Shown here: positions 1-6,387 of the stretch, piece by piece | How the letters are laid out: each line of letters opens with the position of its first letter | How positions within the stretch are numbered: the stretch's first letter is position 1 | Assembly: GCA_016281165.1 (NCBI GenBank) | Contig: JAEEIC010000176.1 | Span: 1-7,524, forward strand | Direction of reading: 5' to 3' | Length of the DNA stretch: 7,524 nucleotides | Source: Bacillota bacterium | Lineage (GTDB): Bacteria > Bacillota > Clostridia > Peptostreptococcales > Anaerovoracaceae | The notes under the pieces: model-generated | Databases searched by the model: none | The model's input: the letters and a program-made list of their open reading frames with translations, nothing else | What the model was told of the DNA's origin: nothing | Position numbers and translations under genes: made by a program

Positions 1-242
1 CAGCTCATGTCTCCCGCGAAGAGCAGGTCCTCATCCCGGGTCAGGAGCTGGGGAGCCAGATTGAATATGGTCGGTATGCGGGCGGGCGCGGGGACGCCCA
101 GCTCCCTCTCGAGCTCCTTTATATGCGCCATGGTCTTCTCCATGTCGCTGCCGGCGTAGCCGATGGCGATGAGCCTGTCGAACTTGATGTCGACCGGTCT
201 CCTGCCCTCCTTGGTCTCGAGATCGAAACGCATCGTGAACAT
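1..242 (-). CDS. DUF2848 family protein, N-terminal part (cut by window edge)
   Basis: The first 80 residues are visible; the rest lies beyond position 1. The segment reading LIAIGYAGSD, then a helix with HIKELERELGVPAP, then IPTIFNLAPQLLT matches my recollection of the DUF2848 N-terminal pattern (AGYAGRD, HIEELAALGVPAP, P-x-x-Y-x-V-x-x-x-L). Members are related to the fumarylacetoacetate-hydrolase fold, and their reaction is not established. The start at 242 is chosen because AAAGGAGG (255-248) lies 5 nt upstream, a near-perfect ribosome site; a second Met at 233 is less well placed. The upstream gene stops at 257, so the gap is 14 bp and the Shine-Dalgarno begins right at that stop. Co-transcription and coupled translation with the spermidine-synthase-like gene are therefore likely. 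Family assignment is fairly sure; function is unknown. Confidence 0.7.
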   Translation of the reverse strand, partial: MFTMRFDLETKEGRRPVDIKFDRLIAIGYAGSDMEKTMAHIKELERELGVPAPARIPTIFNLAPQLLTRDEDLLFAGDMS

Positions 243-256
243 AAAGGCCTCCTTTA

Positions 257-1867
257 TCAAAGCATGGAATCGATGACGGCCCTGAGGCCATAGTCTCTGT
301 ACATATCCTTGTAATAACTGATCTCGTCGGAGATCAGCTTGTCTATCATGGACATCCCCAGCACCTCGACAGGCGCCTTGTCGTCGGTGAGCACCAGGTC
401 TTGTCCGCTGGGAAGGCAGGCGGAAAGGCCCTGCTCCACCGACTCGAGCTGGCTCCTGAGCTCTCCCCCTTCCGAAGAAGCGAGGTAGGCGCCAAGCAGG
501 GCGGCCGGATCCCGCGAGACGCAGGCGAAGAGCTCGCGGTTCGAATTGCGCGGCACGTCGGCGGATGCGGCGAAGCCGAAGCACTCGAGTATGGTGTCGG
601 TCAGGTACTGGTTTATGGAGCCCTCCCCATCTGAATACATGTTCATGTTGACGACCATGACTCCGTTCCCGCTCAGATGCTCTCTCACGAGAGTGAAGAA
701 TTCTGCGGTGCTCATCTGGAACGGTATGGTTATATCCTGATAGGCGTCGACCATGATGACGTCGTAAAGACCGTCGTCGGCCTCCAGAAAGGCCCTGCCG
801 TCGTATTCGAAGAGCCTGATATCATCGGACATGTCGAAATACCTGTACGCCAGGTCCGAGATCTTCCTGTCTATCTCCACCGCGTCGATGACGCAGCCGG
901 GGAAGTAGGTCCCGCACTGGGTGGCGAAGGTGCCGCTGCCGTTGCCCAGGATGAGGACCTTGAGCGGCCCTCCGTCCTCCTTCGCCTCGGACGCCATGGC
1001 GGGAGCGGCGATGGCGTAGTCGTAATACATGCCGGTGAGGCCCCCGCTCTTCATCTTCACGGACTGCACGCCGAAAAGGACGTTGGTAGAGAGGATGACG
1101 CGCCCGGGCTCGTCTCTCACCTGAAGGTAATTGTAGACTGATTCGCCCTCGTAGGCCAGATCCTCCTCCCAGAAGGCGAAGGAGACCCCGCTGCCGGCGA
1201 CGGCGCAGATCAGGAATATCAGAGCGCAGATGATCAGAGCTCTGGGGACCTTTTTTATGCTGATGAAATACGCCGCGGCGATGACGATGAGTATGCCGGA
1301 GAAGATGATGAAGGTCGCGGCGGTGCCGACGGCGGGTATGGTCACGAAGGTCGGCAGGAAGGTGCCGATGATGCTGCCGATGGTGTTGTAGGCGCCTAGA
1401 CGCCCCACTATCTCGCCGCTGTGCTCCGCGTTCTCCATGATGTAGCGCACTAAAGAGGGAGTCACGGTACCCAGCAGGAAGAGCGGGAAGACGAAGATGA
1501 GCATGCAGGAGACGAAGGCGGCGATGACGAGAAAGTTCGTGTTGACCGTAAGGATCAGGAGCGCGGAGATGCCCAGTATCAGGTATCTGCCGGCGAAGGG
1601 TATGGCCGCGATCCAGGCGCCGGCGATGAGCATGCGGCGGTAGAGCACGGCGGGATCGGGATTTTTGTCCGCGGTCTTGCCGCCGTATACGTTGCCGAGG
1701 GCCATGGCGATCATGACCGTACCGATGATGATGGTATAGACGATCTGGGACGAGCTGAAATAAGGCGCCATGAGCCTGGACGCCGCCAGTTCGACCGCCA
1801 TCACGGACATCCCCGAGAAGAACTCGGTCATATAGAGGTAAGCTTTGCTCCTGAGAATACTGTTCAT
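257..1867 (-). CDS. Membrane protein fused to a spermidine-synthase-like methyltransferase-fold domain
   Basis: The protein has 536 residues. Residues 1-230 are hydrophobic, with about six or seven membrane segments (roughly 41-60, 80-107, 111-135, 160-178, 183-203, 209-230). Residues 250-505 resemble spermidine synthase: a nucleotide-binding loop GNGSGT (308-313), an acidic strand end VEIDRKI (330-336), DGRAFL (356-361), VDAYQ (373-377) and the C-terminal LTDDKAPVE (493-501) typical of fused MFS/SpeE-like proteins. Classical spermidine synthases have a DSSDP-like motif where this protein has DAYQD, so polyamine synthesis should not be assumed; a related transfer from a decarboxylated SAM-like donor is only inference. 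The ATG at 1867 is preferred: an earlier in-frame ATG at 1909 lies inside the promoter. The ribosome site is weak (GGGGG, 5 nt upstream). It is the first gene of a unit with the DUF2848 gene. Confidence 0.85.
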   Translation of the reverse strand: MNSILRSKAYLYMTEFFSGMSVMAVELAASRLMAPYFSSSQIVYTIIIGTVMIAMALGNVYGGKTADKNPDPAVLYRRMLIAGAWIAAIPFAGRYLILGISALLILTVNTNFLVIAAFVSCMLIFVFPLFLLGTVTPSLVRYIMENAEHSGEIVGRLGAYNTIGSIIGTFLPTFVTIPAVGTAATFIIFSGILIVIAAAYFISIKKVPRALIICALIFLICAVAGSGVSFAFWEEDLAYEGESVYNYLQVRDEPGRVILSTNVLFGVQSVKMKSGGLTGMYYDYAIAAPAMASEAKEDGGPLKVLILGNGSGTFATQCGTYFPGCVIDAVEIDRKISDLAYRYFDMSDDIRLFEYDGRAFLEADDGLYDVIMVDAYQDITIPFQMSTAEFFTLVREHLSGNGVMVVNMNMYSDGEGSINQYLTDTILECFGFAASADVPRNSNRELFACVSRDPAALLGAYLASSEGGELRSQLESVEQGLSACLPSGQDLVLTDDKAPVEVLGMSMIDKLISDEISYYKDMYRDYGLRAVIDSML

Positions 1868-1897
1868 AGCGGCCCCCAAAGGAAAGATATACCATAT

Positions 1898-1926
1898 ATT
1901 ATATACCACAAAGGGGCTGCGGGCAA
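1898..1926 (-). promoter_or_regulatory. Sigma-A-type promoter for the spermidine-synthase-like gene
   Basis: On the minus strand there is TTGCCC (1926-1921), a 17-nt spacer and a perfect TATAAT (1903-1898). Transcription would start near 1891, leaving a leader of about 24 nt before the ATG at 1867. The -35 box begins only 6 nt after the T-tract of the preceding gene's terminator. No operator-like repeat is evident apart from AT-rich alternation around the -10. Confidence 0.75.
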
Positions 1927-1932
1927 AAGCAT

Positions 1933-1960
1933 AAAAAAACGGCCGCGCCCGGCGGCCGTT
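1933..1960 (-). terminator. Rho-independent terminator of the OB-fold protein gene
   Basis: A perfect 9-bp stem (1960-1952 paired with 1946-1938, AACGGCCGC with GCGGCCGTT) encloses a 5-nt loop and runs into seven T residues (1939-1933) on the minus strand. It begins 10 nt after the TAA stop at 1971. It separates this gene from the promoter immediately downstream. Confidence 0.93.
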
Positions 1961-1970
1961 GATATCGTTT

Positions 1971-2747
1971 TTACTGAACAGTGATCGAGGTCACGTGGGG
2001 CTGGACTCCGTTGTACCAGTAGAGGAAGCACTCCACGTCGACGGTATCGCCGACCTCAAGGTCCTTTACGGTCTGATAGACCTCGGAATCCTCGCCGGTG
2101 AGATAATACTCGACGACGAAGACGACCTCCTTGCCGTCCTTTGAGAGCTTGAAGTAAAGGTCGCAGTCGGAGTGCTCCTCGCCGGAATTGTCCCAGCTGT
2201 AATAGAAGGCGGCCCCGCTGTCATCCATGGCTTCGACCTTCATGCCGCGAAGGCTCACGAACATGTTCTTGTAGGACTCGAGGAAGGCGGTGTTGATCAG
2301 ATCGGTCGCGTCGAAGGGCTCGGCGATATAGCTGCCCTCTTCGAACTCGAAGACCGCGTCCTGGATCTCGATCTCACCGAACCATTCGGCCTTCACGCCG
2401 GTGACCTTGATCTTGGTGCCCTTAACGAGCTTTTCGGCGTCTTCCTCGGAACAGGCCATATTGTAGATGAAATAGGCTCCTTCCTCGTCGGCGCTGTAGA
2501 CGACTATGCAGTCGTTCCACCAGGCCTGGGTCGCCTGCACATAGGTCTCGACCACCACCTCGTCGCCCAGCTCGGCGTCGAGATATTCCCTGAAGGTCAT
2601 GACACCCTCGCTCTTCTGCACGGCGGGAGCAGTCCCGCCCGCTGCTTCGGCGCTTCCCTGCGCGGCGCAGGCCGCGGCGGAAGCCAGCACCGAGGCGATC
2701 AGTATGAGTATGAGCGCTATCTTATTTCTATATATAAACCTTTTCAT
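1971..2747 (-). CDS. Exported protein, possible lipoprotein, with two OB-fold-like domains
   Basis: The 258-residue product starts with a basic stretch (MKRFIYRNK) and a hydrophobic core (10-25) ending ASAAAC at Cys27. This is an export signal; the Cys may be a lipobox cysteine, although Leu is missing at -3, so simple signal-peptide cleavage is also possible. A short Ala/Gly-rich linker follows to about residue 45. Two beta-rich segments follow, about 48-135 (TFREYLDAELGDEVVVETYVQ ... GTKIKVTGVKAEW) and 148-258 (ending VGDTVDVECFLYWYNGVQP). The pattern 'entry, G-x-x-V-x-V-x-G, Y/W-x-G' resembles secreted OB-fold repeat proteins of gut Firmicutes. The ligand is unknown. ATG 2747 is preferred over the TTG at 2756 three codons earlier; neither has a strong ribosome site. 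It has its own promoter and terminator. Confidence 0.82.
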   Translation of the reverse strand: MKRFIYRNKIALILILIASVLASAAACAAQGSAEAAGGTAPAVQKSEGVMTFREYLDAELGDEVVVETYVQATQAWWNDCIVVYSADEEGAYFIYNMACSEEDAEKLVKGTKIKVTGVKAEWFGEIEIQDAVFEFEEGSYIAEPFDATDLINTAFLESYKNMFVSLRGMKVEAMDDSGAAFYYSWDNSGEEHSDCDLYFKLSKDGKEVVFVVEYYLTGEDSEVYQTVKDLEVGDTVDVECFLYWYNGVQPHVTSITVQ

Positions 2748-2780
2748 ATATCCCAAAACTCTGAAAACAAACGTAGATGT

Positions 2781-2808
2781 ATTTTACACCTATTTATTTA
2801 TAAGTCAA
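2781..2808 (-). promoter_or_regulatory. Sigma-A-type promoter for the OB-fold protein gene
   Basis: TTGACT (2808-2803), a 16-nt spacer and TAAAAT (2786-2781) on the minus strand match consensus at 5 of 6 positions in each box, in an AT-rich patch of otherwise GC-rich DNA. The expected start near 2774 gives a leader of about 27 nt before the ATG at 2747. Confidence 0.75.
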
Positions 2809-2826
2809 ACCATTTTTTGTTTTGCC

Positions 2827-2895
2827 TTAACGGCAGATCGCGCGCGGAAAGAGCGCCGGGACGGGTGATCGAGGCGCTCAAAAAGCTTCCGTTAA
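2827..2895 (-). other. Nested inverted repeat in the 2757-2968 intergenic region
   Basis: TTAACGG/CCGTTAA (2827-2833 with 2889-2895) forms an outer 7-bp stem around a second 7-bp inverted repeat, GAGCGCC/GGCGCTC (2851-2857 with 2873-2879, 15-nt loop). On the minus strand the inner stem is followed by only three T residues, so it is at best a weak terminator. It lies directly upstream of the promoter at 2781-2808. It could be a 3' UTR structure, a small RNA or an upstream regulatory site. Strand cannot be decided from the sequence. Confidence 0.35.
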
Positions 2896-2902
2896 TGCGC
2901 AT

Positions 2903-2941
2903 AAAGATGATTTACCGTATACCGTTACGGTTAACATCTTT
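2903..2941 (-). terminator. Long hairpin after the metallophosphatase gene, probable terminator or mRNA-end structure
   Basis: Arms 2903-2918 and 2927-2941 pair over about 14 bp (AAAGATG with CATCTTT, then an ACCGT/ACGGT block), with one bulge, one mismatch and an 8-nt loop. The hairpin begins 27 nt after the stop at 2969 and closes the five-gene run. It has only TTTAT in place of a real T-tract, so efficient intrinsic termination is not certain. Confidence 0.45.
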
Positions 2942-2968
2942 CAAATACCAACTTTGATCCTTCTGAGT

Positions 2969-3673
2969 TCAGCGCGAATAGAAGATCTCGCCGGTATCAA
3001 GACACACGGCGGCGAGGCGCCCTCCCTCGAAGCAGGCCCCGCAGTCGAGGCCCAGATGCCCGTTGCCGCTGAAGACATATCCGGGCTTATCGAAGCCTTC
3101 GATCAGCTGGGTCGGAGTGTGGCCGGTCACGAGCACCGCGTCGTCGAAATATACTTTGCCGTAATCGGTCTGCTCCCAGACCAGCTCGTCTATGCTGTAA
3201 TCCCAAAGAGGCCTGCCGGGCCTGAAATTGCCCAGTCCCCCGTGGACCAGCACATAGCGGGTCCCGTTTACCGTGATATCCTCGTAGGCCAGAGCGTCCG
3301 CCATGTAGTCGATCAGGTCTTCCCTCTCATCCGGATCCAGCGCTCTTATCCCCGCGAGCGTCGGCGCGCAGCCGTTCATCTGCCAGTCGGCCAGCATCAT
3401 CAGAGAGGCGGAGTCCAGGGCGGCGATGTTCTCTTCCGTGACGTCCTTCATGAGAAGATCAAGGCACTCCAGAGCCATCAGCTCGTGATTGCCCGCGATC
3501 AGCCTGAAATTATCGTGACGCATCAGATACTGCAGCACCCTTACAGGTTCCGGTCCCCTGTCGACCACGTCGCCCAGCACATAGACCGTATCCCCGTCCC
3601 CGATGCCGGCAAGGTCCAGGAGCAGCCTGAACTGCTCGTATTCACCGTGGATATCGCCTATAACGTAGGTCAT
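2969..3673 (-). CDS. Metallophosphatase of the PP1-like/ApaH-like (calcineurin-like) family
   Basis: The 234-residue soluble protein carries the complete phosphoesterase signature in order: GDIHG (6-10; Asp7 and His9), GDVVDRGP (34-41; Asp35, Arg39), GNHE (61-64; Asn62, His63), VHGG (143-146; His144) and VTGHTPT (182-188; His185). These residues bind two metal ions and water that attack a phosphate ester. Relatives act on phosphoserine/threonine proteins (PrpA/PrpB type) or on diadenosine tetraphosphate and similar cap nucleotides (ApaH, PrpE); the sequence does not decide which. Cys-rich residues near the end (Cys211, Cys214) are an extra detail of unknown meaning. The ATG at 3673 lies 3 bp after the stop of the nim-like gene with only a weak ribosome site, so translation is probably coupled. 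It is the last gene of its run. Confidence 0.9.
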   Translation of the reverse strand: MTYVIGDIHGEYEQFRLLLDLAGIGDGDTVYVLGDVVDRGPEPVRVLQYLMRHDNFRLIAGNHELMALECLDLLMKDVTEENIAALDSASLMMLADWQMNGCAPTLAGIRALDPDEREDLIDYMADALAYEDITVNGTRYVLVHGGLGNFRPGRPLWDYSIDELVWEQTDYGKVYFDDAVLVTGHTPTQLIEGFDKPGYVFSGNGHLGLDCGACFEGGRLAAVCLDTGEIFYSR

Positions 3674-3676
3674 GGA

Positions 3677-4153
3677 TCATCTTTCGTTTACTTTCTTGCC
3701 GCTGATATGCTCGGGCACGAGGGCGAACATCAGGGTGCGGGGGCCGGACTTATCCAGTTCGTTCGCGATATAGGCCTCGTCGCCGGTGAACTTGCGGCTC
3801 AGCCGGCTGCTGATGTCGTAGGTCTTTTCGCGGTCCTCCACGAATTCCACCCGTCCGAAGACTATCACGCTCCTGAAGGTCAGCCACCACTGGCCGTTCT
3901 CATGAGCGCCCTCGTCGATCACGCAGAAGGAGACCTTGTCGTGCTTCTTCATGGCGTCGATCTTGTGGCCGGCCATGCCGCCGTGGAAGTAGATCTTGCC
4001 GTCCTCCTCGTTGTAATACTGGTTTATGGGCATGACGTAAGGATAATCGTCGTCGCCGAGCACCGAGAGGAAGCCTCTGGGCTGCTCCTTCAGCAGCCTG
4101 ACGCACTCTTCCTCCGTGAGAGCCTGTTTGTATCTTACCAATTCTCTGAACAT
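3677..4153 (-). CDS. NimA-like FMN-binding protein (pyridoxamine 5'-phosphate oxidase-like fold)
   Basis: The 158-residue protein has the organisation of the NimA/nitroimidazole-resistance family: an N-terminal MFRELVRYKQALTEEEC helix, a strand pair GFLSVLGDDDYPYVMPI (27-43), the flavin-site stretch KIYFHGGMAGHKIDAM (53-68), SFCVID (75-80) and FRSVIVFGRVEFVED (93-107). Family members are small split-barrel dimers binding FMN or related cofactors. Some reduce nitroimidazoles to amines, but many homologues have no proven role in resistance, so drug resistance should not be inferred here. ATG 4153 is preceded by AAAGGCGG (4168-4161) 7 nt upstream. A GC-rich hairpin (4176-4201) lies between the PLP-enzyme gene and this ribosome site. 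The stop is 3 bp from the next gene. Confidence 0.9.
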   Translation of the reverse strand: MFRELVRYKQALTEEECVRLLKEQPRGFLSVLGDDDYPYVMPINQYYNEEDGKIYFHGGMAGHKIDAMKKHDKVSFCVIDEGAHENGQWWLTFRSVIVFGRVEFVEDREKTYDISSRLSRKFTGDEAYIANELDKSGPRTLMFALVPEHISGKKVNER

Positions 4154-4175
4154 ATCGTTACCGCCTTTCTATTTT

Positions 4176-4201
4176 GCCGCGCGGCGAATGAGCGCCGCGG
4201 C
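4176..4201 (-). repeat. GC-rich inverted repeat between the PLP-enzyme and nim-like genes
   Basis: The arms are 4176-4186 and 4193-4201: nine G/C pairs with a 2-nt bulge and a 6-nt loop. It lies 21 nt after the stop at 4223 on the minus strand. It is followed by AAAATAG rather than T residues, so it is not a standard terminator in the transcription direction. It ends 7 nt before the Shine-Dalgarno of the nim-like gene. It may stabilise the upstream mRNA end, cause partial termination or limit translation of the downstream genes. Confidence 0.6.
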
Positions 4202-4222
4202 TCTATCGTTTTATTATCTTTC

Positions 4223-5167
4223 TCAGTGTACGGCGAAAAGCCCGCCGGCCCCGCCCGAGTGCAGGAAGAGCACCTTGTCGTCAGGCTTGAAAGCGCCCTC
4301 CTCCGCCATGGCGATAAGGCCCGAGAAGGCCTTGCCGGTATAGACGGGATCGAGGAAGATGCCTTCATTGGCTGCCATCATCTCCACCGCCGCGTTCCCT
4401 TCCTTCGAGGGGATGGCGTAGCCCTCTCCCCAGACGCGGCGCAGATCGAAGTCCTTTTCGCTTATCTCGATATCAGCCTCAAGAAGAGCAGCGGCCTCCT
4501 TCATGAGCGAGAGGGTGACCGGAGTGAAATCCGAGGCGTCGACCATCATGCCGTGGACCCTGGTCCCGGGCAGGAAGAACTTCGCGCCCAGAGCGAGGCC
4601 CGCCATGGTCCCGCCGCTGCCTTCGGCGCAGATCAGGTGGTCGAAATGTATGCCCTGCCTGCTTATCTCCTCCGCGCAGGAGACATAGCCGAGGGTACCG
4701 AGGGCGTTGGAGCCTCCCATCGGGATCTTGTAGGCCTTAAGGCCCAGCTCAGCCGCTATCCTGTCCATCTCGTCGTATATGTCCTGATAATCGTCGGTAT
4801 CGACGAAGCGCACGTCAGTGCCCATGAGCTTTTCAAGGAACAGGTTGCCGGCGATATCCGTAACGCCCCTCTTCTTGAGCACCAGCACGGCCTTGAGGCC
4901 CAGCCTGCCCGCGGCCGCCGCCGTGAGCATGGCGTGGTTGGACTGGGCGCCGCCGGTGGTGAAGACCAGCTCCGCTCCCTTGTCTATGGCGTCCGCCAGC
5001 AGGAACTCGAGCTTCCTCGTCTTGTTACCGCCCAGGCCGAGACCGGTCATGTCGTCTCTCTTGACGTAGACGTTGGTGCCCAGCAGCCTGCTGATGTTAT
5101 CGAGCCTCTGTATGGGGGTCGGGAAGACGCCCAGAGGCACCCTGCGGAAATCTTCAAGTCTCTTCAT
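4223..5167 (-). CDS. PLP-dependent D-cysteine desulfhydrase / ACC deaminase family enzyme
   Basis: The 314-residue protein is a fold-type II PLP enzyme close in length to E. coli DcyD. GGNKTRKLEF (46-55) carries the probable Schiff-base lysine, Lys49. GGAQSNH (72-78) is the substrate loop, with Ser76, Asn77 and His78; true ACC deaminases usually read QSNQ, so the His favours the D-cysteine desulfhydrase branch. The AEGSGGT loop would hold the PLP phosphate, and LHSGGAGGLF closes the protein. The likely reaction is conversion of D-cysteine or a similar amino acid to pyruvate, ammonia and sulfide in the cytoplasm; substrate is inferred. The start at 5167 has AAGGAG (5178-5173) 5 nt upstream. 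It lies 23 bp after the endonuclease gene, in the same run. Confidence 0.88.
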   Translation of the reverse strand: MKRLEDFRRVPLGVFPTPIQRLDNISRLLGTNVYVKRDDMTGLGLGGNKTRKLEFLLADAIDKGAELVFTTGGAQSNHAMLTAAAAGRLGLKAVLVLKKRGVTDIAGNLFLEKLMGTDVRFVDTDDYQDIYDEMDRIAAELGLKAYKIPMGGSNALGTLGYVSCAEEISRQGIHFDHLICAEGSGGTMAGLALGAKFFLPGTRVHGMMVDASDFTPVTLSLMKEAAALLEADIEISEKDFDLRRVWGEGYAIPSKEGNAAVEMMAANEGIFLDPVYTGKAFSGLIAMAEEGAFKPDDKVLFLHSGGAGGLFAVH

Positions 5168-5190
5168 TTCTTCTCCTTCGCGTTATCGAT

Positions 5191-6387
5191 TCATTCTGCG
5201 GGCTCCCAGGGACGGCAGCCCGGATCGGGCTCGTAGCCCTGCTCTATCAGTTCGTTGTAGCTCCCGCTGTACTCCCTGCGGTTCTTCTCGCTCATGCCCT
5301 GAGCGCTTTTGCAGTCCGCGCTGTGTATCTTTTTGCTCTTGGTATTGAGGATGAAATCGCCGCTTATGTCCTCTTCGAGCAGCCCCCGCGGCGTCTCCTC
5401 CGGCGAAGCCGGCTCCTTCACTTCCGGCCTGACCGGCTCTTCGGTCTGCGCCGGGACGTTCTCCCCTTCGAGCAGATGATTGTCTCCGGTCATATAGTCG
5501 ATATATATGCCCGGCTGCACATTGTAGGAATACACGCAGAAGCAGATGCCGTCGCCCTCATCCTCTATGGACCAGGCCTCGGTCACCTGGCCGCGGCAGA
5601 TGAGCTCGCCCTCCTTCCATACCGGCGTGACCCGGTAGCGCACGTGATTGCCGGTCTCGCGTATATAATCGATGACCATGTTCTCGAAGGCGTTTATGCC
5701 CCTGGTGTTGAAATACCTGGTCCCGGTCACCAGATTATACTTGTTGGCCGTCTCTCCGCAGAGCCCGAAGGCGATGAGATGGCAGCGGTTGTAAAGAGAC
5801 CTGCCGTCGACCAGCTCCTGCGGGTACTGGCTGGACTGCCAGCCGGTGGGCTTTACCGAGCTTATATTCCCCCTCTTCTCCTTCGGCATGGTCTCGGGGC
5901 CGGCCACGGCGTCGGCCAGAGTGCAGCGGCCCATCTCGTCGAGATCGTAGTAGAGCTCCCAGGGCTCGGGGCTCATGTTCTCCGTTTCGAAAAAGGGCTG
6001 TCCCTCATTTATCAGTATATATGCTTCGCCCGACCATTCGGGGACCTCAAGATCCTTGATCCAGCTGAGCTCGGGGGCTTTCGGATGCTCCTGGAGCAGC
6101 GGGTCGTTGCCGAGGTAAGGCTTTTCGCTCTCCTGCGCCTGCGGAGCCGCCGGCTGCGGGGCATCGCCCCCTCCTTCCTTTCCCGGAGCGGGATCTTCCG
6201 GTGGCTTCGCTTCCCCTTCGTGGGCGGGCTGCGTCACTTCCGCGTCTGTCTGTCCGCCCGGAACGGAGGCCGGAGAAGGGAGTTCCGTCTCCTGCCTCAA
6301 AGGTCCCCTGAGATACAAAAACGCGGCCAGGGCAAGGCCCAGGATCAGCAGGCATATTATGATGATGAGCGTCCTTTTACGCTTCAT
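5191..6387 (-). CDS. Membrane-anchored or secreted DNA/RNA non-specific endonuclease with C-terminal Cys/His mini-domain
   Basis: The protein has 398 residues. Residues 1-5 are basic and 6-26 form one hydrophobic segment, a signal anchor or uncleaved signal. A Pro/Glu/Gly-rich linker (about 30-105) follows, then the nuclease domain (about 115-300) and a second acidic linker (305-340). The catalytic region reads LYNRCHLIAFGLCGETANKYNLVTGTRYFN (198-227, quoted in parts: NRCH 200-203, NLVTGTRYFN 218-227), the EndA/NucA-type ββα-metal core with His203 as likely general base. The usual DRGH is NRCH here, a variant I recall from clostridial homologues. The tail (346-394) resembles the small His/Cys metal-binding module found after such nucleases: His355, Cys359, then PDPGC with Cys391. 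It would degrade nucleic acids outside the membrane. The start overlaps the upstream stop as ATGA. Confidence 0.9.
   Translation of the reverse strand: MKRKRTLIIIICLLILGLALAAFLYLRGPLRQETELPSPASVPGGQTDAEVTQPAHEGEAKPPEDPAPGKEGGGDAPQPAAPQAQESEKPYLGNDPLLQEHPKAPELSWIKDLEVPEWSGEAYILINEGQPFFETENMSPEPWELYYDLDEMGRCTLADAVAGPETMPKEKRGNISSVKPTGWQSSQYPQELVDGRSLYNRCHLIAFGLCGETANKYNLVTGTRYFNTRGINAFENMVIDYIRETGNHVRYRVTPVWKEGELICRGQVTEAWSIEDEGDGICFCVYSYNVQPGIYIDYMTGDNHLLEGENVPAQTEEPVRPEVKEPASPEETPRGLLEEDISGDFILNTKSKKIHSADCKSAQGMSEKNRREYSGSYNELIEQGYEPDPGCRPWEPAE

Noticed and set aside
822..1895. 357-codon minus-strand frame overlapping the spermidine-synthase-like gene
   Set aside because: It is a shifted reading of a clear gene, with a strongly Arg/His-rich product and no ribosome site.
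1868..1909. Upstream ATG giving 14 extra residues to the spermidine-synthase-like protein
   Set aside because: This start would lie inside the promoter, six bases upstream of the TATAAT box, and upstream of the expected transcription start.
3677..4153. Reading the NimA-like protein as a nitroimidazole resistance gene
   Set aside because: The fold match is good, but most members of this family have no shown link to resistance and no insertion-sequence promoter is present upstream.
2954..5236. 760-codon open frame on the plus strand
   Set aside because: It lies antisense to three well-supported minus-strand genes and runs through the intergenic gaps between them. Its composition is the low-complexity His/Val/Gly-rich type expected opposite GC-rich genes, and it shows no recognisable domain.
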